Positions 1 through 8,529 of a stretch of 64,000 nucleotides of DNA are shown here, in pieces (position 1 is the first letter of the stretch; each line of letters starts with the position of its first letter). A program made the translations under genes and the position numbers. Source of the stretch: Erwinia sp. E602 (GTDB lineage: Bacteria > Pseudomonadota > Gammaproteobacteria > Enterobacterales > Enterobacteriaceae); contig NZ_CP046581.1 of NCBI RefSeq assembly GCF_018141005.1, positions 62,001 through 126,000 of the forward strand, read 5' to 3'. The notes beneath the pieces are model-generated. The model searched no databases. It saw only the letters and a program-made list of their open reading frames with translations, and was not told the origin of the DNA.

Positions 1-299
1 AAACTGGCATCCTGCTTCGGGGTCAATGATGCCATCGCGTTGAATAACTTCAGACTTGCTATGCGGTCAGGTATTGTTGTGCAGCATGCTCAACGGGTGA
101 ACCCGTTTGTCAGGCCACCCGCAACCGTTTCTGCCAAACCCGCCCTCATTTACCCGCAGTTATGTTATTCATGGCTGCGGATATTTCATAAAGTATTCAG
201 CCACTCCGCTAAGCTGGTTGTTAACGGGCAGCCCCCCTGAAGGGCTTGCCGCGCGCCCATTTCTGCCGTTATGCCGCCATCAAAAAGGATCACGCCATC
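1..299. other. Left edge of window, no recognisable gene
   Basis: One forward frame is open from base 1 to a stop at 238-240, so the tail of an upstream gene could enter here. Its translation matches nothing I know and its second half looks non-coding. The other two forward frames stop within the first 45 bases. The last 15 bases hold the AAGGA ribosome-binding site (285-289) of the following cupin gene. Confidence 0.3.
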
Positions 300-656
300 A
301 TGAAAGTGCAAAAAATCGAACAACCCGCCGCTATCCCCGCGCTGGATCCGCAGGGCAGCATCGCCGGACTGCCCGGCTCACCGGAAATTAAGCTGTTCGG
401 GCTGGAGAAAACCATTCCCGGCACCAGCGGCATTGATACCGGTATTTTCGAGTGCGGGCCGGGCAGCTATCGCCGTGGGGTTAAGCAGGCGGAAGTGATG
501 CACTTTCTGTTCGGCAGCGGATCGTTCACCCCGGACGGGGAAGAGACGCTGACTTATAAAGCCGGTGACACCTTTTTCTTTGAGGCCAACACCGAAGGCA
601 CCTGGGTGATGGAAACGCAGATGCGCAAGCTGTACGTGATATTTGACGTGAAATAA
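300..656 (+). CDS. Small cupin-fold protein (Cupin_3/DUF861-like)
   Basis: The 118-residue product looks like a single-domain cupin. The N-terminal 40 residues are a linker. Residues about 50-115 carry the barrel strands, with GxY...G(V/I)K...VMHFLFG, a TYKAGDTFFFE turn and a final KLYVIFD strand, as in the ureidoglycine-aminohydrolase-like Cupin_3 group. The usual two-histidine metal motif is mostly missing: only one His is obvious in the first motif, so it may bind a ligand without catalysis. An upstream in-frame ATG at 246 exists, but the start at 300 has AAGGA ten bases upstream. It is a single gene that converges on the MerR gene. Substrate unknown. Confidence 0.7.
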   Translation: MKVQKIEQPAAIPALDPQGSIAGLPGSPEIKLFGLEKTIPGTSGIDTGIFECGPGSYRRGVKQAEVMHFLFGSGSFTPDGEETLTYKAGDTFFFEANTEGTWVMETQMRKLYVIFDVK

Positions 657-771
657 GCGCGTCGTCACTGCGTCACTCACAGGCCGGTTGCCTGGTAAGT
701 CTCTGTACGGCGATTATGCCCCTTAGCGGTCCGTTTGATCGTCAGGACACGCAGCGTGCCACGCCCTTCCG

Positions 772-1212
772 TCAGGTTTTTCTGCCGGGTTTTCCTGGCT
801 TAAACGCCCGGGCACTTCTGGCCTGGCCCGCTGAGATATCCATCAGCCGTCGGAAATTTGGGCATTCAAAATGACTGGGCGCCCCGCAGTCCGCCACGTG
901 GCGCAGGGTGTCGCGCAGCGCCGTCAGCTCAAGGATCTGCGCGTCCAGCTGGTCGGCGCGGGCGTGCAGCTTATCCCGCGGCAGTTCGCTCACCCCACCG
1001 CGGCCAAACAGGCCGCCGATCTCCTGCAGCGAAAATCCCGCCGTTTGCCCCATCGCAATCAGCCGCAGTTGTAACAGCACCTCGGGCGCGTACTGCCGCC
1101 GCAGGCCGTGGCGCGCCACCGCGTGAATAAGACCGCTTTTCTCATAGTAACGCAGCGCGGAGGGGCTCACCCCGGACTGCGCCGCCACCTCGGCAATATC
1201 GAGTAATTTCAT
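772..1212 (-). CDS. MerR-family transcriptional regulator
   Basis: The 146-residue protein begins with a MerR winged-helix DNA-binding domain (residues about 4-70: LDIAEVAAQSGVSPSALRYYEKSGLI, then an RRQY wing) followed by a dimerisation coiled coil (about 80-115). Two cysteines lie in the C-terminal tail (ADCGAP...FECPNF). The spacing is not the four-Cys [2Fe-2S] pattern of SoxR, so the effector is unknown. I chose the ATG at 1212 because the DNA-binding domain begins there; a longer frame to 1269 would run through the promoter. It is divergent from the MFS gene at 1281, and a canonical MerR-type promoter lies between them, so it probably controls that pump and itself. Confidence 0.85.
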   Translation of the reverse strand: MKLLDIAEVAAQSGVSPSALRYYEKSGLIHAVARHGLRRQYAPEVLLQLRLIAMGQTAGFSLQEIGGLFGRGGVSELPRDKLHARADQLDAQILELTALRDTLRHVADCGAPSHFECPNFRRLMDISAGQARSARAFKPGKPGRKT

Positions 1213-1214
1213 AC

Positions 1215-1245
1215 TTGACCTCAAGTCGACTTCAATTCGTAGACT
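1215..1245 (+). promoter_or_regulatory. MerR-type promoter with 19-bp spacer
   Basis: TTGACC (1215-1220) and TAGACT (1240-1245) are separated by exactly 19 bp, the overlong spacer that MerR-family activators untwist. Inside the spacer, CCTCAAGT-CG-ACTTCAAT (1219-1236) is an imperfect dyad resembling the SoxR box half-site CCTCAAGT. It faces the MFS gene at 1281 and starts three bases upstream of the divergent regulator's start codon. Confidence 0.75.
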
Positions 1246-1280
1246 AGCCTGACACCCTGCCTTTAACAAGAGAATGCACT

Positions 1281-2522
1281 ATGACTCAGATCACTCCTTC
1301 CGCCCCACCGCTGTCGTCTGCGCGACTGACCGCCGCGCTGGTGCTGGCGATGCTGCTGGCGTCGCTCGGCACCAGCATCGCCAATATCGCCCTGCCGGTG
1401 CTGGGGACGGCGTTTGCCGCCCCGTTCTCTGGGGTACAGAGGGTGGTGGTAGCCTACCTGGCGGGATTAACCGTCGCCGCGGTGTATGCCGGGCGGCTCG
1501 GCGATCGCTTCGGACTGCGGCCAATGCTGGCCGCCGGGCTGCTGCTGTTTGCGGCGGCATCGCTGCTCTGTAGCCTTGCCAGCCAGCTGCCGCTGCTGGT
1601 GCTGGCGCGGCTGCTGCAGGGCATCGGGGCCGCCTTTATGATGACGCTGTCGATGGCACTGATGCGTCAGATCAGCACGGCCGGGCGGCCTGGCCGCAGC
1701 ATGGGGCTGATGGGCAGCGTCTCCGCGCTGGGAACGGCGCTCGGCCCGGCGCTCGGCGGGCTGCTGCTGCCGCTGACCGGCTGGCGCGGACTGTTCTGGA
1801 TGCCGCTGCCGCTGGCGATCGTCGCCCTGCTGCTGCTGCTGGTCGCCCTGCCGGGTCAACCACCGGCGACATCAGGCGTACCGCCCGGCCTGCGTCAGGT
1901 TCTCAACCGCGCGATGTTCAACACCCTGGCGCTGAATCTGCTGGTAGCGGCGGTGATGATGACCACCCTGGTGGTCGGGCCGTTTTATCTGAGCCAGGGG
2001 CTGCGGCTGACGGACGGCCAGGCCGGGCTAATCATGGCATCCGGGCCGCTGATCGGCATGTGCTGCGGCGTGCCCGCCGGGCGACTGGTCGATCGGTTCG
2101 GTCACCGCTACACGCAACGGCTCGGGCTGGCGCTGATGGCGGGCGGCACCCTGCTGCTGGCCTTCACCGGCGCGGCCGGTGGCGTGACCAGCTATCTGCT
2201 GGCGATCATGATCCTGACGCCGGGCTATCAGCTGTGCCAGGTGGCTAACAACAGCGCGGTGCTGGCGAAAGTACCCGACAACCAGCGCGGCACGGCCTCC
2301 GGGCTGATTAACCTGTCGCGCAACCTCGGGCTGATCGCCGGCGCATCGCTGCTCGGCGCGCTGTTTGCCTGGGCCACCGACCCGGCCGTGCCGGCGACGG
2401 CCGGTGCGGAACCTGTCGTCGTCGGAATGCGGCTGACCTTTCTGACGGTCGGCGTGATGCTGACCCTGACACTGCTGTCCACCCTGCGCAAAGCAGCCGG
2501 CCGGCAGACCATACCAGAATGA
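1281..2522 (+). CDS. MFS drug/metabolite efflux transporter
   Basis: The 413-residue inner-membrane protein has about 12 hydrophobic segments. It carries the MFS motif A after TM2 (GRLGDRFGLRPML, residues about 72-84), a GIGAAF segment in TM4 and a motif-C-like GTALGPALGGLL in TM5, typical of proton-driven antiporters. This points to export of a toxic or signalling compound; the substrate cannot be read from sequence. AAGAGA lies about seven bases before the ATG. Its promoter is the 19-bp-spacer MerR element at 1215-1245, so expression is probably induced by the ligand of the divergent MerR regulator. Confidence 0.85.
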   Translation: MTQITPSAPPLSSARLTAALVLAMLLASLGTSIANIALPVLGTAFAAPFSGVQRVVVAYLAGLTVAAVYAGRLGDRFGLRPMLAAGLLLFAAASLLCSLASQLPLLVLARLLQGIGAAFMMTLSMALMRQISTAGRPGRSMGLMGSVSALGTALGPALGGLLLPLTGWRGLFWMPLPLAIVALLLLLVALPGQPPATSGVPPGLRQVLNRAMFNTLALNLLVAAVMMTTLVVGPFYLSQGLRLTDGQAGLIMASGPLIGMCCGVPAGRLVDRFGHRYTQRLGLALMAGGTLLLAFTGAAGGVTSYLLAIMILTPGYQLCQVANNSAVLAKVPDNQRGTASGLINLSRNLGLIAGASLLGALFAWATDPAVPATAGAEPVVVGMRLTFLTVGVMLTLTLLSTLRKAAGRQTIPE

Positions 2523-2533
2523 GTCATATAGCG

Positions 2534-2554
2534 GTCATTAAGTGGGTTAATGAC
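2534..2554. promoter_or_regulatory. HipB operator candidate 1 (GTCATTAA-N5-TTAATGAC)
   Basis: A perfect 8-bp inverted repeat with a 5-base centre, embedded in a longer direct repeat (2531-2561) whose second copy lies 85 bp downstream. A possible promoter, TTGCAG (2575-2580) with an AT-rich TAATAATAT (2597-2605), lies between the two copies. This fits autoregulation by the HTH protein encoded at 2656. Confidence 0.65.
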
Positions 2555-2618
2555 CCATAGGTGAATCAATTTTATTGCAGGCAGAGTCAATCGTGCTAAT
2601 AATATGGCCTATAAAGCC

Positions 2619-2639
2619 GTCATTAATTAACTTAATGAC
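2619..2639. promoter_or_regulatory. HipB operator candidate 2 (GTCATTAA-N5-TTAATGAC)
   Basis: The second copy of the same 21-bp palindrome, with identical arms and a different 5-base centre. It ends 16 bases before the hipB-like start codon and sits beside the ribosome-binding site AGGAAAG (2644-2650). Bound repressor here could block both RNA polymerase and ribosomes. Confidence 0.65.
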
Positions 2640-2655
2640 CCACAGGAAAGTCAAA

Positions 2656-3000
2656 ATGCCACGCTCAATGAAAAGAACCTATTCACGTTACACCCTGGAG
2701 GCGATTGGTCTGCTGGCTGCCATGATTCAGCTGGAGCGAAAAAACCGAAAAATGACCGGGGCTGAACTGGCAGAGCGTGCCGGCATTTCACGCAGCATGC
2801 TACAGCGTATCGAGAAAGCCGATCCAAAGTGTGAACTCGGGGTGGTGTTTGAAATTGCGGCTTTATTGGGGATCCCGCTGTTTAACAGCAGCACGGATGG
2901 GCATACACTGAGCATTCATCGCCGACAGGCCGAAGAGCGCCTGAGCCTGCTGCCGCTAAGGGTACGTAAACCGAACAGGGAAACGTTTGATGACTTCTGA
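2656..3000 (+). CDS. HipB-like HTH antitoxin/repressor
   Basis: The 114-residue protein has an Xre/Cro helix-turn-helix (residues about 34-60: MTGAELAERAGISRSMLQRIEKAD) and a C-terminal tail with two basic patches. An upstream start at 2575 is possible, but the ATG at 2656 has AGGAAAG at 2644-2650, and an earlier start would translate the operator. Its stop overlaps the next gene's ATG (2990) by 11 bases, so the two are translationally coupled. By analogy to HipBA it should bind DNA and neutralise the HipA-like kinase. It is longer than E. coli HipB (88 aa). Confidence 0.8.
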   Translation: MPRSMKRTYSRYTLEAIGLLAAMIQLERKNRKMTGAELAERAGISRSMLQRIEKADPKCELGVVFEIAALLGIPLFNSSTDGHTLSIHRRQAEERLSLLPLRVRKPNRETFDDF

Positions 3001-4252
3001 GCAAATACCCCAACAGGCTTTTGTCTGGGTCTGGCTGCCGGGATCCACGCAACCGGTCGTTGCCGGGCGTTTGAGTAGTGACGGTAACCGCAATCTGGTA
3101 TTTAACTATGGCCGCCGCTATCTTGAACGCGTGAACGATCTGGCCGGTTCGATCTCCCTCTGGCCGCCCGAGCTGCCGTTACAACCGGGAAGCCTGCCTT
3201 TGCTGCCCGGCTTAACGATGCCGTCATGCATCCGTGACAGCTCGCCGGATGCATGGGGACGCCGGGTGATCATCAATCGCAGGCTGGGCGTCCGTGGAGC
3301 CGATACCGATACGGCATTACTGGATGAACTCACTTATCTGCTCGAATCCGGTTCTGACCGCATCGGTGCATTAGATTTCCAGCACTCTGCAACCGATTAC
3401 CAACCCCGATATGTCAAAAATGTTCAGATGGAGGAGTTGCTGCATTCGGCTGAACGTGTCGAACGCGGGATACCACTCACGCAGGAACTTGATCAGGCGC
3501 TGTTTCATGGCAGTTCAATTGGTGGCGCGCGTCCGAAAGCGTTAGTTGAAGAACAGGGCAAAAAGTACATTGCAAAATTTTCAGCCAGCAACGACCTTTA
3601 CAGCGTGGTCAAAGCCGAATTTATTGCCATGCGTCTGGCTGCTCTCTGCGGACTGAATGTCGCGCCGGTGAAGATGTCGCAGGCTGCTGGGAAGGATGTG
3701 TTGCTGATTGAGCGTTTTGACCGGGTAGCAACGACAGATGGCTGGTCTCGTCGGGCCATGGTCTCAGCGCTGACGTTATTTGGCCTGGACGATATGATGG
3801 CGCGCTATGCCAGCTATGAGGACTTTGCTGAGATCGTTCGGCAACGTTTTGTACGGCCTAAAGAGACATTGAGGGAGCTCTATTCACGTATCTGCTTCAA
3901 CATTCTCTGTGGCAATACTGACGATCATGCCAGAAACCACGCGGCCTTCTGGGATGGCGAAAATCTCTCGCTGACGCCAGCCTATGATATCTGCCCGCAG
4001 GGGCGGGCGGGAAATGAAGCCACGCAGGCGATGCTGATTAACGGTAACAACCGTTACAGTCAGCGCAGAGTCTGCCTTGCCAGCGCGCATCATTTTCTGC
4101 TGTCCACCGTCGAAGCTGCCGCCATTTTCGACCAACAGGCAACGGAGATTGCACATCACTGGAATACAGTGTGCGATGAAGCGGCACTGTCAGAAATCGA
4201 TCGCCGTTTTTTCTGGAACAGACAGTTTTTAAACCCGTTTATTTTTGAATGA
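2990..4252 (+). CDS. HipA-like serine/threonine kinase toxin
   Basis: A 420-residue HipA family protein. The N-subdomain (residues about 10-110) has the VWLPG...VAGRL...F.YGRRYL pattern and the PDAWGRR segment. The kinase part contains GGARPKALVE (ATP-site loop), KFS (lysine strand), the catalytic loop NTDDHARNH and the metal-binding TPAYDICP. All key Asp/Asn residues look intact. HipA of E. coli phosphorylates glutamyl-tRNA synthetase and causes growth arrest; the target here is unknown. The ATG at 2990 is preferred over TTG 2987. Its 5' end overlaps the HTH gene, giving a normal antitoxin-first order. It may instead belong to a HipA-like regulatory subgroup without toxicity. Confidence 0.85.
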   Translation: MTSEQIPQQAFVWVWLPGSTQPVVAGRLSSDGNRNLVFNYGRRYLERVNDLAGSISLWPPELPLQPGSLPLLPGLTMPSCIRDSSPDAWGRRVIINRRLGVRGADTDTALLDELTYLLESGSDRIGALDFQHSATDYQPRYVKNVQMEELLHSAERVERGIPLTQELDQALFHGSSIGGARPKALVEEQGKKYIAKFSASNDLYSVVKAEFIAMRLAALCGLNVAPVKMSQAAGKDVLLIERFDRVATTDGWSRRAMVSALTLFGLDDMMARYASYEDFAEIVRQRFVRPKETLRELYSRICFNILCGNTDDHARNHAAFWDGENLSLTPAYDICPQGRAGNEATQAMLINGNNRYSQRRVCLASAHHFLLSTVEAAAIFDQQATEIAHHWNTVCDEAALSEIDRRFFWNRQFLNPFIFE

Positions 4253-4267
4253 AACGGTCAGTTGCCA

Positions 4268-5245
4268 TTATTCTGCCTGACTCACCGCGTCTTTTTTGCT
4301 CTTACTATTGTGCTCTGAATGCTCTCCGCCCGCCTGCATGACCCCGCGCAGCAACGATAACAGCCAGCCCAGCGCCGGATCGTTATCGCGCCGCTTGTGC
4401 CACAGCAGCGACAGGTCGATCGCCGGGGTGGTCAGCGGCACGGTGCTGCAGCTCAGCCCGTAACGGACGCTCCATTCGGCGGCCAGCCCTGACGGTACCG
4501 TGGCCAGCGCCGGAATACGTGCCAGCAGCGGCGGCAGTGAGGAGAAGTGCGGCGTCACGTAGCGCACCCGCCGCTGTGCGCCCTGCTCTGCCAGCCGCTG
4601 GTCAATGGCGCTGTGGCTCGCTCCACGGTAGGAGACCAGCAGATGATCGTTATCCACATAGGCCTGCAGCGTTAACGGCGCGGACAGCGCCAGCTGCGCC
4701 GGATGCCAGAGCGTGCAGAAGTCCATGCTGTGCACCTGCTCACGGATTAATCCGGCGTCGGTCTCCCCCGCGACGGTGATCGCCACGTCAACCCGATCCT
4801 GCTGCACCAGCGCACCATCCTGAAACGGATCGCTGGCCGTAATCTGCAGGGTCACGCCCGGCGCGTCGCGGGCGACGACCGCCAGCAGATCGGGCATCAG
4901 CCAGCGTTCGACCCAGTCGCTCATGCCCAGCCGGAAGGCGTGGCGGGCGGTGGACGGGGTAAATGAGGGCTGCTGAAACAGCACCTGCTGCAGGTGCTCC
5001 ATCAGCGGAGCCAGTTCGGCCACCAGCGATTCGGCACGCGGCGTCGGTAGCATGCCGCTGGCACCGCGCACAAACAGCGGATCCTGAAACATCTCCCGCA
5101 GCCGGGCCAGCGCCCCGCTCACCGCCGGCTGGCCGAGATGCAGCTTCTCCGCCGCGCGCGACACGCTGCCTTCGCGGTGCAGCACCAGCAGCACGGTCAG
5201 CAGATTCATATCGATACGGCTAAAATCATTTTCTCTGATAGTCAT
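4268..5245 (-). CDS. LysR-family transcriptional regulator
   Basis: The 325-residue protein has an N-terminal winged HTH (residues about 12-70: MNLLTVLLVLHREGSVSRAAEKLHLGQPAVSGALARLRE) followed by a substrate-binding-like effector domain. The start at 5245 is chosen because the conserved HTH begins just after it; a longer open frame extends into the divergent promoter. It is transcribed away from the exported metallo-hydrolase at 5327 with only 81 bp between starts, the usual layout for a LysR activator and its target. A short polar tail (HSEHNSKSKKD) follows the domain. Confidence 0.85.
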   Translation of the reverse strand: MTIRENDFSRIDMNLLTVLLVLHREGSVSRAAEKLHLGQPAVSGALARLREMFQDPLFVRGASGMLPTPRAESLVAELAPLMEHLQQVLFQQPSFTPSTARHAFRLGMSDWVERWLMPDLLAVVARDAPGVTLQITASDPFQDGALVQQDRVDVAITVAGETDAGLIREQVHSMDFCTLWHPAQLALSAPLTLQAYVDNDHLLVSYRGASHSAIDQRLAEQGAQRRVRYVTPHFSSLPPLLARIPALATVPSGLAAEWSVRYGLSCSTVPLTTPAIDLSLLWHKRRDNDPALGWLLSLLRGVMQAGGEHSEHNSKSKKDAVSQAE

Positions 5246-5326
5246 AATTATTTTAATCAATTTGAATGATGTTATGCCGTTCAGGATACTGCCGCTTATC
5301 GGGTAATAACACTGTTTAACGAGGCT

Positions 5327-6283
5327 ATGATGAAAACACGACTGATGCTGGTTGCCGCACTGACCTTCTCCACACCGCTGCTTGCCGTGCAACCGGCCAG
5401 CGCGCCGGACCAGCAGGCACCGGGCTACTATCGCATGACGCTGGGCAAACTGCGCATTACCGCCGTCTCTGACGGCACGGTCACCATCCCGCTCGACAAA
5501 CTGCTGACGCATATCTCCCCGCAGACGCTGCGTAAGGCGATGGCGGCGGACGCGATGACGCCGCAGGCGGAAACCTCGATCAACGCGTTTGTTATCGACA
5601 ACGGTAAGCAGCGGATTCTGGTGGATGCCGGGGCCGGTGACCTGTTAGGGCATAACGGCGGACACCTGCTGGAGAACCTCGCGGCGGCGGGCTACCCGGC
5701 AGAGAGCATCAGCGCGGTGCTGCTGACCCATATTCACGCCGACCACTCCGGCGGCGTCTCGCGCGGTGGCAGACCGGCCTTCCCTAACGCACAGATTTTT
5801 GTTGAGCAGCGCGATGTCGATTTCTGGCTTAACCCGGCCAACGTCAGCCGCGTTGAGGCCAGCCAGGCACACACCTTTGCCGAGTCCGAACGGACGCTGC
5901 GCCCGGTGATTGCCGCCGGCCAGTTGCATACCTTCCGCGCCCCGGCGACGGTGGTTGCCGGCATCCGCGCTGAATCAACCGCTGGGCACACCCCCGGCAG
6001 CGTGCTGTACCGGGTAGAGAGTGAAGGCCAGACGCTGGTGCTGTGGGGCGATATTATCCATGCCAAAGCGGCACAGATGCCCGATCCGCACGTGGCGATC
6101 CACTTCGACGTCAGCCAGCAGCAGGCGATCGCCACCCGTGAGCGCGTGCTGAAGCAGGCAGCCGCCCAGGGCTACCGGGTCGCGGCGGCACACATCGCCT
6201 TCCCCGGCCTGGGCCACGTGCGGCGCGACGGTAGCGGCTATCGCTGGGTGGCGGCGAACTATACCACTCACCTTGCTTTGTAA
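5327..6283 (+). CDS. Exported MBL-fold metallo-hydrolase
   Basis: The 318-residue protein starts with a signal peptide (MMKTRLMLVAALTF..., cleavage near residue 26), so it should act in the periplasm. The metallo-beta-lactamase fold shows the zinc motif HIHADH (H135, H137, D139, H140), H221 in AGHTPGS, and D242 in LWGD, enough for a dinuclear site. The layout resembles the YtnP/AHL-lactonase-like branch, so a lactonase or arylesterase role is possible, but the substrate is not readable. It is divergent from, and probably controlled by, the LysR gene ending at 5245. Confidence 0.85.
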   Translation: MMKTRLMLVAALTFSTPLLAVQPASAPDQQAPGYYRMTLGKLRITAVSDGTVTIPLDKLLTHISPQTLRKAMAADAMTPQAETSINAFVIDNGKQRILVDAGAGDLLGHNGGHLLENLAAAGYPAESISAVLLTHIHADHSGGVSRGGRPAFPNAQIFVEQRDVDFWLNPANVSRVEASQAHTFAESERTLRPVIAAGQLHTFRAPATVVAGIRAESTAGHTPGSVLYRVESEGQTLVLWGDIIHAKAAQMPDPHVAIHFDVSQQQAIATRERVLKQAAAQGYRVAAAHIAFPGLGHVRRDGSGYRWVAANYTTHLAL

Positions 6284-6537
6284 CCGGATAAACGTTTCAG
6301 CAACCTCCCTATGGCTATAATAAATTAACCAGTTTCAGTTCGATCGGCGCTTAAGCCGTTAATCTGCCTGTTGTCCGGCAAGCCCTGGCAATGTGTCTGT
6401 TACCTTAGCCGACCTGCGGCCGTGAACGCCAATACCACTCCTGTTCTGACCATAGCGGTTAATGGCATTTGTGCCGGGCGCTTCAGCGGGTAATCTTCTG
6501 CCGATTGGCATCATCACATCGTCAGCAGGTTGGCTCT

Positions 6538-7596
6538 ATGAGTGGAAGAACGTCGGTCTATCTGGATCGGGAACAGCGGGAGCTGATCGCCCGGCTGTCG
6601 GCTACCTGGCTGTGGCGCAGCGAGCTGCCGACCTGGCTGCTGATCGTCACTATTTACGGCGGCTGGGTCGCCACGGTCGCCTGGTGGCAAACCCTCGGGC
6701 TGCTGCCGTCAACGCTGCTGTTAATCTGGTTAACCACCTGGTATATGTCGTTGCAGCACGAGCTGATCCACGGCCATCCCACCCGTTTTCCACGCCTGAA
6801 TCAGCTGTTCGGCATGCTGCCGTTCTCGATCTGGTACCCGTACGGCGCCTATCGCGACCTGCATCTGACCCATCATATCGATGAAGATCTCACCGTGCCG
6901 GAGACCGATCCGGAAAGCTATTACTTTACCCGCCGCCGCTGGGCACGCTTTAACGGCGTGCAGCGCCAGCTGGTGCGTCTGCGCAACACCTTTCCCGGCC
7001 GCTTCCTGCTGGCCCCGCTGCTGACGATGTTCTGGGCGCTGGCCAGTATCTGGCATTCGCTGGTACAGCGGGATCGCCCCGCCATGGTCATGTGGCTGGT
7101 GCATTTTATCCTGCTGGTGCCGGTGATCGGCTGGCTGCACGCTCATGACTTCCCACTGGTCTGGTATCTGTTCGGCGTGACCGGGCCGATGCTGGCGGTG
7201 ACCTCGGTGCGTTCGTTCCTCGAACACCGGGCGGAAGAGGCCCCGGAAGCGCGATCGGTGATCAACGAGGCCGGGCTGTTCTGGCGTCTGCTGTTTCTCA
7301 ACCTGAACTACCATTTGGTGCATCACGATCTGCCGCGTGTTCCGTGGTACGGGCTGCCGGTGGTGTATCGTGCCGGTAAAGCGGCCTGGCTGCGGCGCAA
7401 TCAGGGGTTTTTCGTTAAAGGGTATGGTGAGCTGATGCGCCAGCATCTGATCAGGCCGGTGCAGGTTGAAATCAACCCCTGGTTCCCGGACGGTCGACCG
7501 GACGCCACGCGCGCGCAACCACAACCACAACCACAACAGCACCCTGACTTAACGCCCGTCACTGCCGAAGCGCCCGAAGCCGGAGCAACCGGATGA
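6538..7596 (+). CDS. Membrane fatty-acid desaturase family protein
   Basis: A 352-residue integral membrane di-iron enzyme. Three histidine boxes are visible: HELIHGH (74-80), HLTHH (109-113) and NYHLVHH (around residue 265), with hydrophobic segments between them. The family introduces double bonds or hydroxyls into acyl chains. The C-terminus is an odd low-complexity tail rich in Pro-Gln that runs into a 50-bp tandem DNA repeat. I prefer the ATG at 6538 over 6469 because the conserved region begins there. It is followed, in the same direction, by the PhnD-like gene at 7693. Confidence 0.85.
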   Translation: MSGRTSVYLDREQRELIARLSATWLWRSELPTWLLIVTIYGGWVATVAWWQTLGLLPSTLLLIWLTTWYMSLQHELIHGHPTRFPRLNQLFGMLPFSIWYPYGAYRDLHLTHHIDEDLTVPETDPESYYFTRRRWARFNGVQRQLVRLRNTFPGRFLLAPLLTMFWALASIWHSLVQRDRPAMVMWLVHFILLVPVIGWLHAHDFPLVWYLFGVTGPMLAVTSVRSFLEHRAEEAPEARSVINEAGLFWRLLFLNLNYHLVHHDLPRVPWYGLPVVYRAGKAAWLRRNQGFFVKGYGELMRQHLIRPVQVEINPWFPDGRPDATRAQPQPQPQQHPDLTPVTAEAPEAGATG

Positions 7597-7700
7597 TGAG
7601 AGCGCCTGACGCTGCCGAAGCATCCAAAGTTCGAGCAATAGGATGATGAGAATGCCTGATACTGGCGATGTGGCCAAAACCGGAGCAACACCATGACCCA
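7561..7700 (+). repeat. 50-bp tandem repeat across a gene junction
   Basis: Three diverged units, 7561-7610, 7611-7660 and 7661-7700 (partial), share GCCGAAG...CGGAGCAA...GGATGATGAG. The first contains the stop codon of the desaturase (7594-7596) and the last contains the ribosome-binding site and ATG (7693) of the next gene. The repeats look like duplicated copies of a translational stop/restart junction. Confidence 0.8.
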
Positions 7701-8529
7701 GCTGCTGTCACTACCTATGTACGACGTACAGCCCGCGGATACGCGCCTGCTGGTGGCGGCGCTGCGTCAGCTGCTGGCGCAGGAAGGCGTTGACGCCTGG
7801 CACTACGCTGAGCCCGACGATCGGCTGGCGCACTGGCAGGACCCGGCGCTGCTGCTCAGCCAGACCTGCGGCTATCCGCTGTGCGCGTTGCTGCCTGACG
7901 TGCAGGTGGTCGGCACCTTTCATTACGACGCTGAGGGCTGTAGCGGGTTCCGCTACCGCAGCCGGCTGGTGGTGCGGGAAACCGATGCCGGTAAACGGCT
8001 GGCCGATTTTCGCGGCAGGCGCGCGGTGTGCAACAGCGGGGATTCGCTGTCCGGCTTCCACACCCTTCGCGCAGAGATTGCCCCGCTGCTGCAAAACGGC
8101 CGCTTCTTCTCCTCGCTGCTGTTCAGCGGCGGCCATCATCAGTCGCTGCAGGCACTGCAGGATAACGCGGCCGACCTGGCGGCGATCGACGCGGTCAGCT
8201 GGGCGCTGTTCAGCCGCCATCATCCGGCGCTGCTGCAGGGGCTGACCACCATCGGCTACACCGCCGCCCTGCCCGGCCTGCCGCTGATTACCGCTTCCGC
8301 AACCCCCGCCGCCACGCTGCAACAGCTAAGGCGGGCGCTGACCCGACTGGTCAGCGAACCACAATGGCGCGAGGTTTGCGCAGAGTTGCTGGTCGGCGGC
8401 TTCACGGCCACCGGCCGTGAAGATTATCAGCCGGTCAGCGCGCTGATCGCGCAACTGCCGCCGGCAGCCCCAGCTTCTGCCGCAGCGTACCCGGCTGATA
8501 GGCCGTCTTCATCACCCCACGCGCCTTAA
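7693..8529 (+). CDS. PhnD/ThiY-like substrate-binding-fold protein, no signal peptide
   Basis: The 278-residue product resembles the PhnD-like periplasmic-binding fold: LLSLPMYD at the start, LLLSQTCGYPL, GLRGRRAVCNSGDSLSGFHTLR-like, and ..DLAAIDAVSWALF. No signal peptide or lipobox is present, unlike ordinary importer binding proteins, so it may be a cytoplasmic stand-alone member. No permease or ATPase of this family is adjacent. The last roughly 30 residues are Ala/Pro-rich and lie antisense to the end of the LLM monooxygenase gene, suggesting a lost original stop. The ribosome-binding site GGAGCAA lies within the tandem repeat. Confidence 0.7.
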   Translation: MTQLLSLPMYDVQPADTRLLVAALRQLLAQEGVDAWHYAEPDDRLAHWQDPALLLSQTCGYPLCALLPDVQVVGTFHYDAEGCSGFRYRSRLVVRETDAGKRLADFRGRRAVCNSGDSLSGFHTLRAEIAPLLQNGRFFSSLLFSGGHHQSLQALQDNAADLAAIDAVSWALFSRHHPALLQGLTTIGYTAALPGLPLITASATPAATLQQLRRALTRLVSEPQWREVCAELLVGGFTATGREDYQPVSALIAQLPPAAPASAAAYPADRPSSSPHAP

